A program made the position numbers and the translations under genes. The notes beneath the pieces were generated by a model. It was given only the letters and a program-made list of their open reading frames with translations, had not been told where the DNA came from and did not search any database. From Rubripirellula obstinata (GTDB lineage Bacteria; Planctomycetota; Planctomycetia; Pirellulales; Pirellulaceae), in NCBI RefSeq assembly GCF_001642955.1, contig NZ_LWSK01000001.1, forward strand, positions 185,745-249,744: a stretch of 64,000 bases of DNA, in the 5' to 3' direction. Shown piece by piece: positions 18,575-27,314 of the stretch. Each line of letters opens with the position of its first letter. The stretch's first letter is position 1.

Positions 18575-18911
18575 TTTCCTGAAACAAATTCCGTATTTGC
18601 CGAAATCCTTCGTAGCTGGGCCCGCCAGGGTTCAGTCGGGTACAGCTCAACGCCGTGAAGAGTTTTGACCCCGAAAAACGCGGATGAGTTCGTTTAGCCG
18701 CGTTGGGCATCGCCCCGCGCGTCGTGCGCTCCGAACGTGCAACCGAACCCGCGGGCCCTGAACCCGCAACCCTGAACCCGCGGGCCGATGCTCACGCGGT
18801 TTAGAAAACCTTCACGGCGTTGGGTACAGCTAATTATGGACTGAACCCTGGCGGGCCCAGCTACGGGAAAACTACGGGAAAGCCGGGAAGTTATTTCGGG
18901 ACAGTTCCTAA
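18575..18911. repeat. Palindromic REP-like element (family A2) with nested insertion
   Basis: Outer ends are variants of GGAACTGTCCCGAAAC; inside are GTAG-footed hairpin arms at 18611-18636 and 18840-18865 (CTGGGCCC, GCCA, GGGTTCAG). The space between the arms is filled by the 175-bp element described separately. The right outer end overlaps the TAG stop of the small gene at 18908. This explains the 490-bp region between 18418 and 18907, where I see no gene. Confidence 0.75.
18648..18822. mobile_element. MITE-like non-autonomous element with 13-bp terminal inverted repeats and 9-bp duplication
   Basis: The ends are CAACGCCGTGAAG (18648-18660) and its complement (18810-18822). Directly outside are identical 9-mers GGTACAGCT (18639-18647 and 18823-18831), as expected for a target-site duplication. 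The interior carries a GCATCGCC-type inverted repeat and a threefold CCTGAACCCGC-like repeat. A second copy in the opposite orientation is at 37264-37405, and internal remnants are at ~513-637 and 52789-52842. It codes for nothing. Confidence 0.75.
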
Positions 18912-19102
18912 CTGCCCAAATCAGCCTTTTCGTCGCCGTTTTCGTCGTATCGATTAAACGCGAAATACACCAGTGGAATCGGCAAACAAGGCAACAGCAG
19001 CAAGAAATACTTGCCGATTAGAAATGAAAAGCCAATCGTGACCAAAACAAAGCCGATCCAGAGCCACCAAGTGTCTCGCCATAGTCCCCTGAGTTGTTTC
19101 AT
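18908..19102 (-). CDS. Small hydrophobic protein, function unknown
   Basis: 64 residues: MKQLRGLWRDTWWLWIGFVL and then IGFSFLIGKYFLLLLPCLPIPLVYFAF, i.e. two membrane helices in a hairpin, with the charged tail NRYDENGDEKADLGS. Short two-helix proteins ending in FNRYDENG look conserved in Pirellulaceae as I recall, but no role is known to me. Its stop codon TAG is the first three bases of the repeat end TAGGAACTGTCCC, so the element appears to have landed exactly at its end. Confidence 0.6.
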   Translation of the reverse strand: MKQLRGLWRDTWWLWIGFVLVTIGFSFLIGKYFLLLLPCLPIPLVYFAFNRYDENGDEKADLGS

Positions 19103-19221
19103 TGGTTTTCGCCTGATCCATGAATTTGCGTCGTCTCAAAATCCGTTAGAATGCTGGGTAAGTCAACTCGACTAAACCTGGCACCCTCACCAAACTCCAC
19201 AGACACTCCGAGATATTTTCC

Positions 19222-20280
19222 ATGGCTGATTCGATTGCGTCGCTCATTTCTACCGGAACAAAACTGTACCTCGATTCGGTCGAACCAGCATTGGTTGATC
19301 AGAATTTAGCTTGGGGAGCGGTCGGTGCGACCAGCAACCCCGCCATCATTTCTTCGATTGTCAAAGACGGCGGGTTGGACAAACGAATCGAAGAACTATT
19401 GGCCGCTGGTCACGACGACGAAGCGATCGCATGGCAATTGACCGACGATCTTGTCATCGATGCACAAAATAAATTTGCCAGCCTGAACAAAGAATCCGGC
19501 GGAAATGTCGGCTGGGTCAGCTTTGAATTGGATCCGCTGTTGGAAGATCCGACATTGGGGCTCAGTGACGCCGAGCGAACCAAAAAGTACATCGAAGCTG
19601 GCAAAAAGTGGAATGAAGGACACACCAACCGAATGATCAAGGTTCCCGCGACGCCCGCCGGGATTGCCGCCTTGGAGGAATTAGCGGCCGCCGGCGTCAC
19701 GCTGAACGTGACCCTGATTTTCACCGATGACCAATACACTCAAGCCCGCGATGCGGTTTGGCGCGGTGCCCAGCGACGTGATTCGCTGGACCATTTCAAG
19801 AGTGTCTACAGCATTTTTCTGTCGCGAATTGACGTCTACACCGAAAAGAATCTGGCCGGCCTGTCGGAATCATCCCAGGGCCAGGTCGGGATTTTGAACG
19901 CCAAACGAATCTGGCAAAAGAATCAAGACTTCTGGGCGGACAAGAACACCAAGCTGGAACAAGAACTGATTTTCGCCAGCACGGGAACCAAGAACCCGTC
20001 CGACCCACCGACAAAGTACATCGAAGCACTTGCCGGTAGCGATATTCAGACCAACCCGCCGGAAACCAACCAAGCAGCCGTCGATAGTGGCATCGAATTT
20101 CATCGCACGGTCGACCAAATGCCTGATCAGGCCATCCAAGACGAAATCGATGCAGCACTCGATTCCGCAGCCATGCAGGACGCCTTGATGACCGAAGGTG
20201 TCGATAAGTTCGTCAAGCCACAGCGAGCGTTGCTGGAAATTATCGCCCAAAAGCGATCCGAGCTTTCGCCCGCTGGTTAG
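19222..20280 (+). CDS. tal: Transaldolase
   Basis: 352 residues with transaldolase hallmarks: [14 protein letters not shown] near the N-terminus, the Schiff-base lysine Lys140 in [33 protein letters not shown], and [13 protein letters not shown] near the C-terminus. It transfers a dihydroxyacetone unit between sugar phosphates in the non-oxidative pentose phosphate pathway in the cytoplasm. The form is longer than the ~220-residue TalC subfamily and matches the TalB/plastid-like type. It stands alone; the next operon starts 230 bases downstream, after a truncated REP-like half element. Confidence 0.92.
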   Translation: MADSIASLISTGTKLYLDSVEPALVDQNLAWGAVGATSNPAIISSIVKDGGLDKRIEELLAAGHDDEAIAWQLTDDLVIDAQNKFASLNKESGGNVGWVSFELDPLLEDPTLGLSDAERTKKYIEAGKKWNEGHTNRMIKVPATPAGIAALEELAAAGVTLNVTLIFTDDQYTQARDAVWRGAQRRDSLDHFKSVYSIFLSRIDVYTEKNLAGLSESSQGQVGILNAKRIWQKNQDFWADKNTKLEQELIFASTGTKNPSDPPTKYIEALAGSDIQTNPPETNQAAVDSGIEFHRTVDQMPDQAIQDEIDAALDSAAMQDALMTEGVDKFVKPQRALLEIIAQKRSELSPAG

Positions 20281-20320
20281 CCTCGCCCGCGACGGACGCA
20301 GGCATCCAAATTGGCAGCAC

Positions 20321-20343
20321 TGCCGTCACTCGCTACGGCCTAC
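20321..20343 (-). repeat. REP-like half element (family B), truncated
   Basis: Reads TGCCGTCACTCGCTACGGCC plus TAC, i.e. on the minus strand GTAG-GCCGTAGCGAGT then a shortened hairpin. It is a deletion derivative of the ~32-bp family B unit seen in pairs at 23459, 48200 and 52960. It lies between the transaldolase gene and the feo operon. Confidence 0.65.
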
Positions 20344-20511
20344 TTTTGAACTCAAATCGATTTGAGTGCTGGCACCCCGACCGGCCAACGAATTGGCAAT
20401 CACCTTGACAATTCAGGCCGCCCCAGCCACACTTCGACCTTAATGAGAGTCGTTCGCAACAGCGGTTGTCGCTGTCGCGCCAGTTTGGACCACTTCTTAC
20501 GTGAATTCTCG

Positions 20512-20739
20512 ATGACACTCGACCAGCTAACACCCGGACAACGTGGCCGGATTTTGCGTATTCAAGGCGTGGATAGCGTTTCATCGCGTTTGCGAGAAAT
20601 GGGCTTTGTTGCCGGTGAATGGGTTGAATACGTCTGCCGTGCTCCTTTTAGCGGGCCGGTCAAATGCGGTTTGGCGGACGCTCGGATCGCTGTGCGAAAT
20701 GGAGAAGCAAAGCGGGTCGAAGTCGAACTGATCGCCTAG
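20512..20739 (+). CDS. feoA: Ferrous iron transport protein A (FeoA)
   Basis: 75 residues: MTLDQLTPGQRGRILRIQG, then SSRLREMGFVAGEWVEYVCRAPFSGPVKCGLADARIAVRNGEAKRVEV, the complete small SH3-like FeoA fold. FeoA is a cytoplasmic accessory of the FeoB permease. The ATG at 20512 is chosen because the family begins here; the upstream in-frame extension has no family character. The gene is followed after 42 bases by feoB and forms an operon with it. Confidence 0.9.
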   Translation: MTLDQLTPGQRGRILRIQGVDSVSSRLREMGFVAGEWVEYVCRAPFSGPVKCGLADARIAVRNGEAKRVEVELIA

Positions 20740-20781
20740 CCCTCCGCTTGGCTTTCTCTCTACTCTACTCGGCGCATCACC

Positions 20782-23142
20782 ATGTCGACGGCTTCCGATC
20801 CTCCGAGTGAGACCACTGGTGTGCCGCCCAGTGCATCAATCAGTCCATCCAATACTGACATACTTTCTGCGGGGCATTATCGAGTCGCGTTGGTGGGCAA
20901 TCCCAACACCGGCAAGAGCACGCTGTTCAATGCACTTGCGGGCCTGAATGTGCGGACCGGGAATTATCCCGGCGTCACCATCGAAAAGAAGGTTGGCCGT
21001 TGTTATGCGTCAACATCATCGGGTGAGCGACATTCGATTGATCTAGTCGATTTACCCGGCACCTATTCGCTGGCCCCGCGATCGCCTGACGAAATGGTCG
21101 CCGTTGAAGTTTTAACCGGCGACGTCGATAAGGAAGAGCCGATCGATTTGATCGTGTGCGTCGTCAACGCCACGATGATTCGTCGGAATCTGTTTTTGGT
21201 AAGCCAGTTGATGGAACTGGGGAAGCCGATGATCGTGGTGTTGAACATGATCGATGCGTCGCAGTCGCGTGGCGTAAAAATTGACACCGATCGACTCGCC
21301 AAGAATTTGGGTGTGCCTGTGATCGCGACCTCGGCATCGCGGCGAATCGGCATCGATGAACTGAAACACTTGATCGCCGATCAGTGTGCGACCCAAAACA
21401 CTGGCAAAGATTCAACTGAGCCCTCAGAAGACAATCGCATTCCGCGTCCTGATCCTCGCTCGCCGTTGCCAGCCGCGTTTGCCGAAGCCACCGACTCGGT
21501 GATGAAGACCTTGGTGGAACATAACGTGCCGCACGGTTCGTTGCCCAATCCCTTTATGATTCAACGCGCACTGATCGATGGCCAGCATGCGGCCGTTGGA
21601 TCGCCGACTGCCGAGACGTTTTTGTCCCAGCAATATGGTTTCTGTATCACGCGAGCCATCTTGGATCAGCGGAAGCAAATTTTTGACAGTGACGCTGGCG
21701 GCGCGTCGGTCGATTTGATCGACCGCGAATGCGACGCCCGCTACGCTTGGGCGCTGGCGCAGTTGGATGGTGTTATCCAGAAAGGTTCCTCTGATCATTC
21801 CGGCTGGACCGACCGCATCGATGCAATCTTGACGCACCGCGTCTTTGGACTGATCAGTTTTATGTTGATCATGTTCGCGATCTTCCAATCCATCTATTCC
21901 TTTGCTGGGATTCCGATGGACGTGATCGACGGTTTGTCGGGTTGGGTGTCCGACGGTGTCGTTGCGATCATGCCGCCGGGTATGTTGCGCAGCCTGATCA
22001 CCGACGGAATCATCGCGGGCGTGGGCGGTGTATTGATTTTCCTGCCACAAATTGCGTTGTTGTTTCTGTTTTTGGCGTTACTAGAAGATTGCGGCTACAT
22101 GGCTCGCGCCGCGTTCGTCGTCGACCGGATGATGTCAGCGTTTGGGCTGAGCGGTAAGTCGTTTTTGCCGTTGATGAGTTCGTTTGCTTGCGCCGTTCCT
22201 GGCGTCATGGCGACTCGCGTGATTGAAAGTCGTCGCGATCGTTTGACGACGATCATGGTGGCACCGCTGATGAGCTGTAGCGCTCGATTGCCGGTTTACC
22301 TTTTGTTGATTGGTGCATTTGTACCGGCGACAAAGTACCTGGGCGGTTGGATGTCGTTGCCGGCATTGGTGCTGATGTCGATGTACTTGGTAGGCGTTGT
22401 TGTTGCCGTTCCCGTGGCTTGGGTTTTGAAGAAGACGATCTTGCGAGGTGACGCGGCACCGTTCGTTTTAGAATTGCCTGAATACAAATTGCCAGCTCTT
22501 CGTGTGGTCTTTTCAAGAGTCTGGCAGGCCAGCGTGGCTTTCGTCGTGCGAGCTGGCACCTTGATTTTTGCGGCTTCGATTTTGATCTGGTTTGCAGGTT
22601 TTTGGCCCGGCGATCACACGCGTCAGTTTGAATTGGAAACTCAGTTGGAATCGATGGAAGCATCCGACCAATCCAACTTGGACTCTTACGCCGCGGCAAA
22701 ATCTGAGCTGAATGAGGTCAAGGGCAGCCTGATTGAAAACAGCTTGCTTGGCAAAGCAGGTCACGCGATTGAACCGATCGTCCGTCCGCTTGGGTGGGAT
22801 TGGAAGATCGGCGTCGGTGCGATCGCTAGCTTCCCGGCGCGGGAGGTGATCATCGCGACTTTGGGAACGATCTACTCGCTCGGTGGCGAGGAAGACGATG
22901 ACGGATTGATCGGGGCGATGCGAGCGTCGAAGTATCCCGATGGTTCGCCGGTCTACACCTTGCCGGTTGCCTTGTCAGTGATGGTATTCTTTGCGTTGTG
23001 TGCCCAGTGCGTCAGCACGCTGCTAGTGATCCGCCGCGAAACCAATTCGTGGTTCTGGCCAGTGCTGAGTTTTACTTACATGACGGTGCTAGCCTACGTT
23101 GGTGCCTTGGTGACTTTCCAGGTCGGTTCGCGAATCTTTTAG
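20782..23142 (+). CDS. feoB: Ferrous iron transport protein B (FeoB)
   Basis: 786 residues, standard FeoB size. The N-terminal G domain has G1 GNPNTGKST, the switch region NVRTGNYPGVTIEK, G3 DLPGTYSL and G4 NMID. The membrane domain begins near residue 350, with Gate motifs GYMARAAFVVDRMM, the Cys-containing SFACAVPGVMATR, and a second Gate with PAREVIIATLGTIY. It imports Fe2+ through the inner membrane. A spacer between the G domain and the membrane part is rather long and hydrophilic. It is in operon with feoA and the Cys-rich small protein 13 bases downstream. Confidence 0.96.
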   Translation: MSTASDPPSETTGVPPSASISPSNTDILSAGHYRVALVGNPNTGKSTLFNALAGLNVRTGNYPGVTIEKKVGRCYASTSSGERHSIDLVDLPGTYSLAPRSPDEMVAVEVLTGDVDKEEPIDLIVCVVNATMIRRNLFLVSQLMELGKPMIVVLNMIDASQSRGVKIDTDRLAKNLGVPVIATSASRRIGIDELKHLIADQCATQNTGKDSTEPSEDNRIPRPDPRSPLPAAFAEATDSVMKTLVEHNVPHGSLPNPFMIQRALIDGQHAAVGSPTAETFLSQQYGFCITRAILDQRKQIFDSDAGGASVDLIDRECDARYAWALAQLDGVIQKGSSDHSGWTDRIDAILTHRVFGLISFMLIMFAIFQSIYSFAGIPMDVIDGLSGWVSDGVVAIMPPGMLRSLITDGIIAGVGGVLIFLPQIALLFLFLALLEDCGYMARAAFVVDRMMSAFGLSGKSFLPLMSSFACAVPGVMATRVIESRRDRLTTIMVAPLMSCSARLPVYLLLIGAFVPATKYLGGWMSLPALVLMSMYLVGVVVAVPVAWVLKKTILRGDAAPFVLELPEYKLPALRVVFSRVWQASVAFVVRAGTLIFAASILIWFAGFWPGDHTRQFELETQLESMEASDQSNLDSYAAAKSELNEVKGSLIENSLLGKAGHAIEPIVRPLGWDWKIGVGAIASFPAREVIIATLGTIYSLGGEEDDDGLIGAMRASKYPDGSPVYTLPVALSVMVFFALCAQCVSTLLVIRRETNSWFWPVLSFTYMTVLAYVGALVTFQVGSRIF

Positions 23143-23155
23143 ACGGAGATACCAG

Positions 23156-23374
23156 ATGCCTTGGCAACCCATCATCACTGCTCTGATCGTCTTCGCCGCC
23201 CTGGTGTGGTTGGGCCGAAAGATCTATCGCGTCGTTTCCAGCGCAGTCGGCGGAGGCAAAAACTACACCAGCAGTTGCGGTTCGTGCAGCCAAAATCGCC
23301 CACAGAACGTCACGGCCAGCCCATTGATCCAATTGGATGCCAAGTCGCCATCGTCTTCGCAGTCCGATTCGTAG
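23156..23374 (+). CDS. FeoB-associated Cys-rich membrane protein
   Basis: 72 residues: one N-terminal membrane helix (WQPIITALIVFAALVWLG), then KIYRVVSSAVGG and a CGSC motif in SSCGSCSQNRP. Small single-pass proteins with a CxxC-type tail directly after feoB are annotated as FeoB-associated Cys-rich proteins and may replace FeoC. The position 13 bases after feoB strongly supports this. The cysteines could bind iron or a cluster; this is inference. Confidence 0.85.
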   Translation: MPWQPIITALIVFAALVWLGRKIYRVVSSAVGGGKNYTSSCGSCSQNRPQNVTASPLIQLDAKSPSSSQSDS

Positions 23375-23427
23375 AGAGAGTCGCAGAGCGGTGGAAGCAC
23401 AATGCCGGCCCGCCTAAAAACACAAGT

Positions 23428-23562
23428 GCAGGCAAGCTAATCGGCTGGAGGCCCTAAAGTAGGCCGTAGCGAGTGGAGCGAGTTACGGCAGGGCTGCAAA
23501 AATGCCGTAACTCGCTCCACTCGCTACTGCCTACAAAAACGTCGGCCGATTAGCGTGCCTGC
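23428..23562. repeat. REP-like inverted pair (family B) nested in an outer inverted repeat
   Basis: Arms 23459-23490 and 23503-23534 are 32-bp complements with one mismatch. Each arm is GTAG plus a hairpin with stem GCCGTA/TACGGC around a GCGAG-TGG-AGCGAGT loop. Outside lies a second inverted repeat, GCAGGCAAGCTAATCGGC at 23428-23445 and its near-complement at 23545-23562. It lies between convergent genes in the ~400-bp gap 23375-23774. Confidence 0.85.
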
Positions 23563-23565
23563 ATT

Positions 23566-23686
23566 CTAGTGGCTTGTCTCAGCTAAGAATTAGGGTGTGC
23601 CGTAGTGGATCTTGTTAAAGATCCTCTCGCGATAGGATCTTTAACAAGATCCACTACCCTAAAATTAAGCTGTGACAGACCACTAG
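23566..23686. repeat. REP-like inverted pair (family E)
   Basis: Inner arms 23602-23625 and 23634-23657 are perfect 24-bp complements; each is GTAG-T followed by the hairpin GGATCTT, GTTA, AAGATCC. Outer sequence continues the symmetry imperfectly out to CTAGTGG at 23566 and CCACTAG at 23680. It is immediately next to the family B element, so two different families meet in one intergenic region. Confidence 0.8.
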
Positions 23687-23774
23687 AAACACTGTGAACG
23701 ATTTCTGAGGGGCCGTCCGCGACTGCCAAACCGCTGGGCCTCAAAAAAAATGCAACCGCGATGTTCCTGGTTCT

Positions 23775-24752
23775 TTACTCAGGAACACTCTTGGGGAGTT
23801 GCTTGACTCGGATCAGCAGGACCAATTGCTCATCACGATGGTCGGCGTTTTTTCCCGTGAACATTTGGGTTGCCAAGCATGAATCGTCTTGATGAACGGA
23901 GCCGTCATCTTTGCTTGTTGGATATTGATCGGCTGTGATGACGATCAACTCATCTTTGCCCAACAGCCAATCGAGATCCAACGATGGCAACGACCAGGAT
24001 TCACGTCGCTGATCAATTCGCAATCCCGAATTGCTTCCGCCACCGACGAACTGCTGCCGCATTTGGCCGTGTTGAATTTCTGGACGCAATCGCAAACGCA
24101 TGCGACTGTCCGGCGTCAATTCGCTTGCTTGTAAGGTGAACAAGAATTGTGGCTCATGAAGGGTCCGCCCAACCACTTGGTCATCGACTCGAACCAGCGT
24201 CACATGTGAACCTTCGATCGGTTCGCGGAGCGGCAGTTCATATCGGCGTCCCATTCGCATGGCGATTTGCTGTCCGCCGCCCTGGATGTCACTGGCAATC
24301 GAAGCCGATGCCAGAAATTCATCGACGACGTCTTTGGTGGCCGTCATCGAATGGAGGTGACTGCGAAAGCTTTGCGGATCGACAACCAAGCCCGCTCGCA
24401 TGCCGTTTTCAAAAAGCTGGTAGCGTTGGCGGTTATCGACCGCTGATTCGTCGACCCAATCCCAGATCGCAGCTCGATCTTTCGCCTTGGTGTTTCGCAG
24501 ATCGATGTTGACGAATTCAACGTCCAGCAAGACCTTCGATGCGGAAATCCTGGAAAGGTTGCCCGCTGAACTGCTTACTGCTGAACTGTTGCCCGCTGAA
24601 CTGTTGACTGGGGCCGCATTCCTAGCGTCGGAAGTCTTGTCAATCAAATCAAGCGAACCGATTTCTTTCCAAGTCGCGCAGCCGCTCACAGCCATGACTG
24701 TCATCGACAGCAATGCGACCCAGTTCCGCCAAAATGGATTCGAGCGATCCAA
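23775..24752 (-). CDS. Putative lipoprotein, function unknown
   Basis: 325 residues. The N-terminus WVALLSMTVMAVSGCATWKEIG has a lipobox-like VSGC at residue ~25, so outer-membrane or periplasmic lipoprotein is likely. After a Ser/Asn-rich linker, the body (VLLDVEFVNIDLRNTKAKDRAAIWDWVDES; RYQLFENGMRAGLVVDP; RRYELPLREPIEGSHVTLVRVDDQVVGRTLHEPQFLF) is a soluble, beta-rich domain without motifs I recognise. Its closest neighbour on the same strand is the DUF1559 gene, 102 bases upstream in transcription. No function is proposed. Confidence 0.65.
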   Translation of the reverse strand: MDRSNPFWRNWVALLSMTVMAVSGCATWKEIGSLDLIDKTSDARNAAPVNSSAGNSSAVSSSAGNLSRISASKVLLDVEFVNIDLRNTKAKDRAAIWDWVDESAVDNRQRYQLFENGMRAGLVVDPQSFRSHLHSMTATKDVVDEFLASASIASDIQGGGQQIAMRMGRRYELPLREPIEGSHVTLVRVDDQVVGRTLHEPQFLFTLQASELTPDSRMRLRLRPEIQHGQMRQQFVGGGSNSGLRIDQRRESWSLPSLDLDWLLGKDELIVITADQYPTSKDDGSVHQDDSCLATQMFTGKNADHRDEQLVLLIRVKQLPKSVPE

Positions 24753-24854
24753 CCGTAAGTCCGTGACAAGCGAGAGAGCGTTTCGTTCATCGCGGAAGGT
24801 ACGATTTGATAACGTGAAAGGTCAATAGATCTCTAACGTGTTTCACACGCCGTT

Positions 24855-26021
24855 TCAGAAGGCTTCAGTTGCTAGAAACTCGTTCATCGGTACATCGCTG
24901 GATTTGCCATGCGGTGTCATCATGGATTGGTAAACGCGATAATCGATCTTATCGACCAAGAATCGTACGCTGGCGTCTGCCATTGCCACATGGGCACCGC
25001 CAATGTGCAGTGATGATGGACGGGCAACGTCTGCAAAGTTGCTTGAATTCATTTGCAGTTCGTAGACGTCGCCGCCGTTGATTTTATGAACAGGATTAAC
25101 CGGCGGAGCCGAAGCGAACCCGGTGGGATCTTCAAAATGCCACAATGCTCCTTGCAGGTAACGCGCAACCGGTGGCGATGCGATGACCTCTTTTCCCGAA
25201 ACCGTTTGGATGTTCATCAAATGATTCGCGTTGCCCGTCAGCGCCGTCGTATGCAATGGCATCGCTTGATGGTTCTCGCTCAACATCAACGTGCTGGATG
25301 CACCATCGGTGATGTCGTCCAATCGAACCCGCTTTCCAACGGGCATCAATTGCGACGGGTTGCTTGGGTTGAAACCTGCATACCGATTGTTGAACAAACC
25401 ATTGGCCGATGACATCGAACGTAAAAAATCAACGGCCACCGTCGATTGGCCTGGCCGTTGGTAAGAGAAACCAGACGGCGCGTGCATGCCCGTGTTGGCG
25501 ACAAAGTGGTTCAACCCGCGTGAGGAAAGATGCCCGCTGCCGCTGGGACAAATAAACGCTTCGTAAACCGGCGATGCAGCCGCACTGTATCCATCGAACG
25601 ACGGCGCGCGTTCGCCGCCGTCGTCCGCGATCAACGGATAGCGATCCATCGACCAAACTTCATAGAGCGGCTGGTTGTCCAGCTTTGACATGGCTGCAAT
25701 CGGCCACCCACCAATCTTGAAGTGGCGCGGGACGGCACCACCAAAATTGCCCGGATCGGCTGGATCGACTCCACCTTGGAACTCGCCAAATTTTTGTAAG
25801 TAACCAGGAAGCGAATCGCGGTCACTGGCGTAACCAACGATTGCAATTCCCATCTGGCCAAGCCTAGCCGAACACTGACTTGCTCTTGCGGCAGCCAAAG
25901 TTCTACCCACTGCCGGCAACAACAAGCCCATCAAGATCCCGATGATGGCAATCACCGTCAATATCTCGACTAAGGTGAAAGCCCTAGTTTTGAAGACGCG
26001 TCGAGCATAGAAATGTCGCAT
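24855..26021 (-). CDS. DUF1559 prepilin-like protein
   Basis: About 388 residues from the ATG at 26021. The N-terminus carries a type IV prepilin-like methylation motif, RAFTLVEILTVIAIIGILMGLLLPAVGRTLAAARASQC, preceded by a short basic leader. The body has the DUF1559 (SBP_bac_10) features: ADRDSLPGY-like region, SSTLMLSENHQAMP in the middle, and the C-terminal HIGGAHVAMADASVRFLVDKIDYRVYQSMMTPHG. This family is strongly expanded in planctomycetes; such proteins are secreted pseudopilin-like proteins of unknown role. A start at 26063 is possible but would give an unusually long leader. Confidence 0.88.
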   Translation of the reverse strand: MRHFYARRVFKTRAFTLVEILTVIAIIGILMGLLLPAVGRTLAAARASQCSARLGQMGIAIVGYASDRDSLPGYLQKFGEFQGGVDPADPGNFGGAVPRHFKIGGWPIAAMSKLDNQPLYEVWSMDRYPLIADDGGERAPSFDGYSAAASPVYEAFICPSGSGHLSSRGLNHFVANTGMHAPSGFSYQRPGQSTVAVDFLRSMSSANGLFNNRYAGFNPSNPSQLMPVGKRVRLDDITDGASSTLMLSENHQAMPLHTTALTGNANHLMNIQTVSGKEVIASPPVARYLQGALWHFEDPTGFASAPPVNPVHKINGGDVYELQMNSSNFADVARPSSLHIGGAHVAMADASVRFLVDKIDYRVYQSMMTPHGKSSDVPMNEFLATEAF

Positions 26022-26141
26022 CAGAAGACTCCGCAGTGAGAGTAGAAGAGCGGCGTGACCCATCGGTCGCTCGCCGATGCCGTTGCCAGCACGTTCTCAT
26101 CGTAACGCGATTGAGCCGGTCATTGCAAGAAAAATGCGTTT

Positions 26142-26241
26142 AGGAACGAGCGGGAAATTAGTGTCGCCTTTCGCTCCGCGAAAGTAGCGAATCCGCTGCT
26201 TTCGCGGAGCGAAAGGCGACTATAAAAAGTCGCACGTTCCT
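26142..26241. repeat. Hairpin element (family C)
   Basis: Perfect 22-bp arms at 26163-26184 and 26199-26220; each arm also folds on itself as CTTTCGC, TCC, GCGAAAG. Flanks AGGAACG and CGTTCCT extend the symmetry. A near-identical copy is at 46437-46540 and a half copy at 63875. The right end touches the stop codon of the RNase HII-like gene (26241-26243). Confidence 0.85.
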
Positions 26242-27197
26242 TACCGCGCCCGCACCAAATCCGCGTGATCAATGCCTTCTTGGGTAATTGTCGCACTGAT
26301 CTCTTCTAAAAAACGGTCCGCATCCACTGGATATCCGGCGGTGGGCTTTGGCGAATTTTCACCCTGATGGTGTGACAGGAAATATGCGTTCAATGAACCC
26401 ATGAAACGTTCTCGCAAGTATTTCGCGTGCATCGATGCGAGGGCCACCGGAGTAAATCGATCGCCTTTAACCGTAAACGCAAATCGGATTTGACGATCGC
26501 CGACTGATCCGTGATAGACACTTTCTAGTTTGGTTTCTGAAATCGCTTCCGTGTTTGCTTCGGGAAAAAAACTGCGAATCGCATCGGCGTAATAGCGGCG
26601 TCCACCATGTCGGTCACAGAAGACCTGGATGTCGTCGCCTTGCTTGTCTTGGCTGATTGCGTCTCGGACCAAGCCAAGTGTGGATGCTGTTAATAGGTCT
26701 GCTTTATTCTGACCATCGCAACAGAACTGGTTAAACCGCTTGGCGGTGATGACACGTGCTTGAACGTCAATCAAATCAAAACCTGCCGATCGCCATTGAT
26801 TGATCGCCGCAGCGGTTTCAGTCTCTGGCGTCAATGGCTGTGGTTCGATTCGGTCAAGCCACGGTGCCGCCGCGATATCTTGTTGATCTTCGTTGGCGAC
26901 GTGACGGATGATGTCCATGACATCGTTCAGGCGATTGCCGCACCAATGGTGGCTGGCGGAAACAACGTGATGCAACCCAGACAGTCCCGCCCCGGATTTG
27001 TAGACTGATTTTGAATCGTCAATCCGAACCTTGCGTCCGTCGATCAAAACCGGATTGATCATCGGTTGAAAGGCAGCAACGACTTCGTCTTTCTGAAGCG
27101 ACACAGAACCGGATTCGATTCGGCCAACAACCGCAGCGACCACAAGCGGTCCAAGCTTGGGACCGTATCCGGCTTCATCAGTCGCAATCAGAAGCAT
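26241..27197 (-). CDS. Divergent ribonuclease HII-like protein
   Basis: 318 residues. The pattern of RNase HII is visible but altered: TDEAGYGPKLGPLVVAAVV at residues 6-24 (family DEAGRGPLAGPVVAAAV, with Tyr in place of Arg/Lys), IDDSKSVYKS for DSK, VFCDRHGG for the central Asp, VKGDRFTPVALASMHAKYLRE for the K-D..S-I-x-A-K motif, and PTAGYPVD near the end. The acidic residues Asp7, Glu8 and the later Asp are kept, so nuclease activity is plausible. The family normally removes RNA from RNA-DNA hybrids. Insertions make it ~100 residues longer than usual. It may be a planctomycete-specific branch. Confidence 0.7.
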   Translation of the reverse strand: MLLIATDEAGYGPKLGPLVVAAVVGRIESGSVSLQKDEVVAAFQPMINPVLIDGRKVRIDDSKSVYKSGAGLSGLHHVVSASHHWCGNRLNDVMDIIRHVANEDQQDIAAAPWLDRIEPQPLTPETETAAAINQWRSAGFDLIDVQARVITAKRFNQFCCDGQNKADLLTASTLGLVRDAISQDKQGDDIQVFCDRHGGRRYYADAIRSFFPEANTEAISETKLESVYHGSVGDRQIRFAFTVKGDRFTPVALASMHAKYLRERFMGSLNAYFLSHHQGENSPKPTAGYPVDADRFLEEISATITQEGIDHADLVRAR

Positions 27198-27224
27198 GAG
27201 AACTCGCGTGGTGATGAAACTGTT

Positions 27225-27314
27225 TTTAGCGAGGCGGGCAGCTTTAGCGAGGTGAACAGTCTTAACGAGGTGAACAGTTTAACGAGGTGAACAGTTCTAA
27301 CGAGGTGAACGGGG
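27225..27314. repeat. Tandem repeat, ~17-19 bp unit, five copies
   Basis: Units of the type TTAACGAGGTGAACAGT are repeated from 27225 to 27314, the first being the most diverged (TTTAGCGAGGCGGGCAG). The array lies 5' of the RNase HII-like gene and extends through the TAG stop and last codons of the MaoC-like gene. Copy length varies (17, 19), as in slipped-strand expansions. Confidence 0.8.
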
